A DNA stretch of 60,967 nucleotides from CAZKCI01 sp964551475 (lineage in GTDB: Bacteria > Auribacterota > Erginobacteria > Erginobacterales > CAZKCI01): positions 1 to 60,967 of the forward strand of contig CAZKCI010000076.1 of NCBI GenBank assembly GCA_964551475.1. Reading direction: 5' to 3'. Below the pieces are notes generated by a model. The model did not search any database. It saw only the letters and a list, made by a program, of their open reading frames with translations, and was not told the origin of the DNA. Made by a program: the position numbers and the translations under genes. Positions 56,613-60,967 of the stretch are shown one piece after another. The stretch's first letter is position 1. Each line of letters begins with the position of its first letter.

Positions 56613-58664
56613 TTATTGTCCGCCGCCCGGCGCGGGTGCTTCCAAGAACGCCCGCACCCCCGGAGCCAGCGTCGAATCCGGCGAAAGCGCGATAAACGCC
56701 TCCAGGTGTTCGCGGGCCAGCGATGCCTTCTCCTGGCGGGCGTAGAGATAGCCCAGGCTCAGATGGGCGGCGGCGAAGTCGGAGTCCAGCTTGAGCGCCT
56801 TTTGAAAATGGGTCTCCGCCTCCGCCGTCCTCCCGGCGTCCTGGCAGGCGAGCCCCAGCAGGTGCTGGAGTTGGGGCTTCCAAGGCTGCTGCGCCGCCTT
56901 CTTCTCCAGGAGCGGAACAAAATCCTTCAAAACCGGGCGGTCGCGGTAGGCGTTTTTGATCAATGCATAAAGGCTCAGGTAGTCGATCCCCGCCGAGAGA
57001 TAGTCCTCCAGGCCGGAGACAATCTGCCCCACGAAATCAGCCTCTTCGCCGTCAAAGCCCCAGGAGACGTCTCCGGGCTTGACGATCAGGGCCTGGCGCC
57101 AGGCGCCCGAGATCCCGCCGGGCCCCTTCTCGCGGCCCTCCAGGACCGCGAGAAGAAGAGCGGCCCGCACATATCCCGGATCGGCCGCGAGAGCCTTCTG
57201 GAACATCTCCCGCGCCTGATCAGAACGGCCGGAGCGGTCGTAGGCGAGACCGAGATCGCTCAAGACCGCGGGATTATCCGGCGCGAGTCCGACCGCCGCG
57301 GAGAGGTATTCCAGCCCTCTTCGCCCCTCCTTCTTCTCGAGATAACACTTGCCCAGGAAATAGACGGGCTCCCAGGCCTTGGGATCGAGAGCCTGGGCGT
57401 TCTTCAGCGACACGATCGCCTGGTCGTAGCGGCCGGTGAGATAGAGAAGACGTCCCCGGCCGGCCTGGGCCGGGAAGAAATCCGGGCGATCGGAGACGGC
57501 GGCGGCGAGAGCGGCCAGCGCCTCGTCCCTTTTCCCCTCCGCCTCCAGCGCCGCGGCCAGGTTGTAGCGCGCTTCGGAAAATGCGGGGGAGGCGTCGAGC
57601 GCCGAGCGGAAATATTCGATCGCCTTCTTCCACTCCTTCTTCCCTCCGGCGATCAAGCCGAGGCCGTAATCCGCCAGCGGCGCTCCTCCGGAGGCCGAAG
57701 CGGCCCGCAGAAAAAGCTTCTCCGCCTCCGCGGATTCGCCCTTCGCCAGAAGGACCTGTCCGAGAACGACCAGGGCCTGGGGATTGGACGGATCGGTCCG
57801 GAGAACGGCGGATGCCTCCTCGCGCGCCCGGTCAGTCTCCCCTTCCCGAAAGAGGATCTCGCTCAGAGCCGCCCGGGCCGCGGACGTCTTCGGCGCCGCC
57901 CGGATGACCGCCTCCAGTTCTTTTCGCGCTTCGGAGATCCTGCCCAGTCGCGCGTAAAGCATGATCCCCAGCGAGAGTCTCGTCTCCCACCAGGAGGGAT
58001 CGACTTCGAGGACTCTTCGGTAGCCCGCGGCGGCGCGAGTGAAATCCCCTCTTCTTTCCGCGGACCGGGCAATGATCCAGAGCGCCTTGGGGTTGTCCGG
58101 CTCGGTGGCGATGACCTTTCCCGCCTCCGCCTCGGCGGCGGCGGGTTGGTCCATCGCCAGATACAGCGTTCCCATCCCCAACCGGGCCGAGGGAAAATCC
58201 GGACGGAATTTCAGCGCCTTCTGGTAGTTGACATACGCCTCCCCGTATTCCCTGAGTTTCAGGAAAGTGGCGGCCAGCCCTTCGTGGGCCTCGGCGAGGA
58301 TATCGGGAGCGACGCGGGCGGACTGCAGGTAGGGGATCGACTGGCGCAGATAATCGGCCGCCTGCTCGTAATCCTCCTGAACGCGGTAATACATCCCGAT
58401 GTGATAAAAGGCCAGGCCTTCGCGAAAACCTTTCTCCACCGCTTCTTCCCATTTCTGCACCGCTCCCGTCCGTTCGCCCGCCTCCCAGAGGCGGTTCCCC
58501 TCGTTCGCCGCCGCCCACCATCTCGGCTTGGCGGCATCCTCCAGGCTGAAGGGCACGGGCGTAGCCGCGGGTCTGTCCGCATCCGCGCGGGCAGGAGGGG
58601 AAGACAGAGTGAGAGAGACTAGAAGCGAAGCGAAGGAGACCGCGCCGTGAATCGCTCGTTGCAT
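56613..58664 (-). CDS. Secreted TPR-repeat protein
   Basis: 683 aa with a signal peptide (MQRAIHGAVSFASLLVSLTLSSPPARA). About fifteen tetratricopeptide repeats from residue 50 to 670, for example ALKFRPDFPSARLGMGTLYL, EYFRSALDASPAFSEARYNLAAALEAEG and HFQKALKLDSDFAAAHLSLGYLYARQ. One non-TPR patch at about 495-570 (GDVSWGFDGEEADFVGQIVSG). No enzymatic domain. A periplasmic scaffold; partner unknown. Confidence 0.92.
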   Translation of the reverse strand: MQRAIHGAVSFASLLVSLTLSSPPARADADRPAATPVPFSLEDAAKPRWWAAANEGNRLWEAGERTGAVQKWEEAVEKGFREGLAFYHIGMYYRVQEDYEQAADYLRQSIPYLQSARVAPDILAEAHEGLAATFLKLREYGEAYVNYQKALKFRPDFPSARLGMGTLYLAMDQPAAAEAEAGKVIATEPDNPKALWIIARSAERRGDFTRAAAGYRRVLEVDPSWWETRLSLGIMLYARLGRISEARKELEAVIRAAPKTSAARAALSEILFREGETDRAREEASAVLRTDPSNPQALVVLGQVLLAKGESAEAEKLFLRAASASGGAPLADYGLGLIAGGKKEWKKAIEYFRSALDASPAFSEARYNLAAALEAEGKRDEALAALAAAVSDRPDFFPAQAGRGRLLYLTGRYDQAIVSLKNAQALDPKAWEPVYFLGKCYLEKKEGRRGLEYLSAAVGLAPDNPAVLSDLGLAYDRSGRSDQAREMFQKALAADPGYVRAALLLAVLEGREKGPGGISGAWRQALIVKPGDVSWGFDGEEADFVGQIVSGLEDYLSAGIDYLSLYALIKNAYRDRPVLKDFVPLLEKKAAQQPWKPQLQHLLGLACQDAGRTAEAETHFQKALKLDSDFAAAHLSLGYLYARQEKASLAREHLEAFIALSPDSTLAPGVRAFLEAPAPGGGQ

Positions 58665-58749
58665 GCGGGAAACTGATCGAGGGGTTTAACTACCGACAAT
58701 CGAACGGAGTGCCGACTACCGCACACGATCTTCTCAAATCCCCCCGAAC

Positions 58750-59124
58750 TCAGTGGGTTTCGGGAGGATTGGAGGGTTGCTTCAGCTCCTCCAGGCGGCC
58801 GATCAGCCGTCCCAGCTCTTTCTCCAGATCGTCGATCTCGTTCTCCCGAGCCATCTCGGCGAACGGGGCCAGGGGAAGAGCGGTTTTCGTTTCGGAATGG
58901 ACCAGGCGGGCCTTGCGCGATTCTCTCAGGAGCATGATGATCGCTCCGGTGTTGAGAAGGATGCCCAGACCGATGATCGGGATGGCCGCGTCCGAATTAT
59001 AGATGTGCCCGGTGTAATTCAATCCGTCGAAGGGCGCCCGGACGTAGAGGTCGAACATATAGAGCCAGAGAAGCCCCATCAGGGTGATATCCATCAAAAC
59101 TATCAGCCAGAAGAGTATTCTCAT
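58750..59124 (-). CDS. Small two-helix membrane protein with C-terminal coiled coil
   Basis: 124 aa from ATG 59124; the open frame upstream is P3/W4 repeat DNA. Two hydrophobic helices, ILFWLIVLMDITLMGLLWLYM and IPIIGLGILLNTGAIIMLLRE, then a charged tail (ENEIDDLEKELGRLIGRLEEL) that should form a coiled coil. No family recognised. Lies just after (5' of) the TPR gene on the same strand, so the two may be co-expressed. Confidence 0.75.
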   Translation of the reverse strand: MRILFWLIVLMDITLMGLLWLYMFDLYVRAPFDGLNYTGHIYNSDAAIPIIGLGILLNTGAIIMLLRESRKARLVHSETKTALPLAPFAEMARENEIDDLEKELGRLIGRLEELKQPSNPPETH

Positions 59125-59459
59125 GTCGTCCCATTCCTGAATGGATACTATATCGCACCCCTCTCGTCTGTTCAACAGGGAAAAGGTCCGGCAACGCCGC
59201 GCCCGGTAGGCCGGTTCTCCGAACTTATTGTAGGCCGGTTCTCCGCCGTCGCGCCTACGGCGCTCTGGCGGACAAGTGTGAACCGGCGACCAGACAGAAA
59301 TCGAGCCCCATTCGTGAAAATTCCCGCCTCCGCCCCGACAAGTCGGGGCTATGGCGGGCAGGCGCACGTTATTCGCGGTTAAATCGCCCAGTCAGGCCGG
59401 CCGGATCTGTTTACTCCCGCCCTCGCCAAGCGTATATTCAAGAGCAGGGAGGAACTGCC
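59125..59459. repeat. Intergenic region with P3 and W4 repeats, divergent promoters expected
   Basis: P3 copy at 59205-59292 (GTAGGCCGGTTCTCC twice, then an inserted palindrome TCCGCCGTCGCGCC...GGCGGA, then GTGAACCGGCGACC). W4 words at 59310-59390 interrupted by another palindrome (GCCCCGACAAGTCGGGGC inside CCCGCC...GGCGGG). No gene. This gap must carry promoters for both the small membrane protein and the EF-hand gene. Confidence 0.8.
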
Positions 59460-59765
59460 ATGAAAATATGGTTCTCTGTCGCTGTCGCCTCGGCCGTGTT
59501 TTTCGCCCTGATCGTGCCGGCGGAGGCAAAATCATATCGGGACAAGGATAGTTATTGGAGCGGGGATCCCTTCCACTCTGACGATTTTCCCGAAAAGGCC
59601 GACGCCAATCGAGACGGCTACCTCAACTGGATGGAATATCGGGACTCCGTCCGCGACGGGTCCCGCAGGGATTTCTATCGGAGAGACCTTGATCGGGACG
59701 ACCGCCTGAGCCGCGACGAGTGGAAGAGGGACGACCGGGATGATCGGGGGCACGGCCGGCGCTGA
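59460..59765 (+). CDS. Small secreted EF-hand protein
   Basis: 101 aa; ATG after GGGAGGAACTGCC. Signal peptide (WFSVAVASAVFFALIVPAEA). Two EF-hand loops: DANRDGYLNWMEY (about residue 48) and DLDRDDRLSRDEW (about 77), both with the 12-residue spacing of calcium ligands, though the Gly of the second loop is missing. Highly charged Arg/Asp tail. Likely a periplasmic calcium-binding protein; function unknown. The next gene starts 6 bp after its stop. Confidence 0.85.
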   Translation: MKIWFSVAVASAVFFALIVPAEAKSYRDKDSYWSGDPFHSDDFPEKADANRDGYLNWMEYRDSVRDGSRRDFYRRDLDRDDRLSRDEWKRDDRDDRGHGRR

Positions 59766-59771
59766 TCCCGG

Positions 59772-60944
59772 ATGAAGACTGAGGCGGACGCGATCGTGAT
59801 CGGCGGCGGCGCCGCCGGCCTCTTCTGCGCCGCCGAGGCCGCCAAGCGCGGGCGCTCCGTCCTGTTATTGGAAGGCGCCGACCGGATCGGCCGGAAGATC
59901 CTTATCTCCGGCGGGGGCCGCTGCAACTTCACCAACCTCCGCGCCGGTCCCGATAATTACCTCTCTCATAACCCCGACTTCTGCCGTTCCGCTCTCGCCC
60001 GTTTCACTCCCCGCGACTTCATCGACCTCGTCGAACGACGCGGGATCGCCTACCGGGAGGAGGAGCAGGGGCGTCTCTTCTGCCGGGGGAGCGCGGAGGA
60101 GATTGTCCGGATGCTCGCGGAGGAGTGCCGCGCCGCCGGCGCCCGGATAATGGTCGCGGGCGCGGCCGCGGAGATTGAGAAAAGCGACCTTTTCACCGTC
60201 CGGACCGATCGTGGGGCCTTCCGTTCCCGCGCTCTCGTCGTGGCGACGGGCGGTTATCCGCCGCCCAGGCTCGGAGAAGGCGGTTTCGGCTACTCTCTCG
60301 CCCGCCGTTTCGGCCTCGCTGTCGTCCCCACGCGCCCCGGACTGGTCCCGCTCGTCTGGAACCGCTCTGACCGGGAGTTATTCGGAGATCTGGCCGGTAT
60401 CTCCCTTGACGCCTCGGTCAGCGCCGGCGAACATGCTTTCCGCGACGCCTTCCTCTTCACCCACCGCGGACTGAGCGGCCCCGCCGTCCTGCGGGCATCT
60501 TCATATTGGGAAACGGGGAAACCGCTCCTCGTCGATCTCCGGCCCGGCATCGACCTGGAAGACGAAGTCCCCTCCGGCGGGATGAACAAGAGCCGGATCA
60601 CAACGCTCCTCCGGCGCCGCCTCCCCCGCCGTCTGGCGGACGCCTGGCTCAGGCGGACGATGCCGTCCGAGAAGGGCGCCTGCATCTCCCCCCGTGACGC
60701 GCGCGAGGTCCTGGGACAGCTCCACCGCTGGCGGATCGAGCCGTCAGGAACGGAGGGCTATGCGACGGCTGAAGTGACCGTGGGAGGTGTGGACACAGCC
60801 GACTTCTCGTCGAAAACCATGGAATGCCGGAAGGTCCCCGGCCTGTTCTTCATCGGGGAGGTCCTGGACGTCACCGGAGACCTGGGCGGCTTCAACCTGC
60901 AGTGGGCCTGGTCCTCCGCCTTCGCCGCCGGCCAGGCGTTGTAA
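59772..60944 (+). CDS. BaiN/HI0933-family NAD(P)/FAD-dependent oxidoreductase
   Basis: 390 aa, complete. FAD-binding GGGAAGLFCAAEAAKRG, then the family signature GRKILISGGGRCNFTN, later ATGGYPPPRLGEGGFGYSLARRFG, FTHRGLSGPAVLRAS and the C-terminal GLFFIGEVLDVTGDLGGFNLQWAWSSAFAAG. Family members (YhiN, HI0933, BaiN) have varied or unknown substrates, including bile acid reduction. It follows the EF-hand gene by 6 bp, so the two are co-transcribed. Confidence 0.95.
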   Translation: MKTEADAIVIGGGAAGLFCAAEAAKRGRSVLLLEGADRIGRKILISGGGRCNFTNLRAGPDNYLSHNPDFCRSALARFTPRDFIDLVERRGIAYREEEQGRLFCRGSAEEIVRMLAEECRAAGARIMVAGAAAEIEKSDLFTVRTDRGAFRSRALVVATGGYPPPRLGEGGFGYSLARRFGLAVVPTRPGLVPLVWNRSDRELFGDLAGISLDASVSAGEHAFRDAFLFTHRGLSGPAVLRASSYWETGKPLLVDLRPGIDLEDEVPSGGMNKSRITTLLRRRLPRRLADAWLRRTMPSEKGACISPRDAREVLGQLHRWRIEPSGTEGYATAEVTVGGVDTADFSSKTMECRKVPGLFFIGEVLDVTGDLGGFNLQWAWSSAFAAGQAL

Positions 60945-60967
60945 GCCGTTTGCTGCGAGATCGTAGC

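Overview
The window is 61 kb of GC-rich bacterial chromosome holding 50 supportable protein genes and no rRNA, tRNA, CRISPR array or transposase that I can see. The cell is Gram-negative-like: it encodes an LpxH-type lipid A enzyme, an Mla/MCE lipid transporter with a PqiC-like lipoprotein, several lipobox proteins and two outer-membrane channel families. The block prmC-prfA-rpmE-rho-coaE-polA, the mixture of pathways and the dense intergenic repeats suggest an uncultured candidate phylum (Omnitrophota, Aureabacteria or another PVC-neighbouring lineage). That placement is a weak inference from gene order; no marker in the window fixes it.

Layout. Positions 1-17 kb, all on the minus strand, hold the translation/replication block, a PAS sensor kinase with its response regulator, tsaD, a YibQ-like deacetylase, a CtpA protease and a UDP-glucuronate decarboxylase. 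Positions 15.3-34.4 kb, also minus, form an apparent aromatic/amino-acid catabolic island. It holds two outer-membrane channel genes, two paralogous double-ACT proteins, three phenylacetate-CoA-ligase-like enzymes, a complete Liv ABC importer (livFGMH plus livK) interrupted by an AAA/DUF4143 gene, indolepyruvate:ferredoxin oxidoreductase (iorAB) and a TrpB2. Adenine deaminase and a small lipoprotein follow. Positions 37.8-42.3 kb, plus strand, hold a secretin-like orphan and DUF1015-serC-serA. Positions 42.4-53.9 kb, minus, hold a large radical SAM protein, pqiC-mlaD-mlaF-mlaE, lpxH, an HD protein, a SurA/PpiC lipoprotein, an AmrS-like radical SAM enzyme and apgM. Then come nadE (plus), an SsnA-type amidohydrolase, a TPR protein and a small membrane protein (minus), an EF-hand protein and a BaiN/HI0933 flavoprotein (plus).

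How the genes could work together. In the island, imported aromatic or branched amino acids would be transaminated elsewhere, oxidised by IOR to aryl-acetyl-CoA, and interconverted with the free acid by the PaaK-like ligases, with the ACT proteins as candidate amino-acid sensors. The serine genes make phosphoserine; no serB is visible and DUF1015 sits in its place. Adenine deaminase and SsnA hint at purine catabolism.

The most unusual feature is non-coding. Almost every gap of more than 50 bp is filled by arrays of short degenerate words (7-14 nt), often arranged as two inverted arms and often running up to, or through, a stop codon. I distinguish more than a dozen word families (labelled W1-W14 here) plus three REP-like palindrome families (P1-P3), some inserted inside the word arrays. 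One word array lies in frame inside a radical SAM gene. This repeat landscape is the best candidate for something undescribed.
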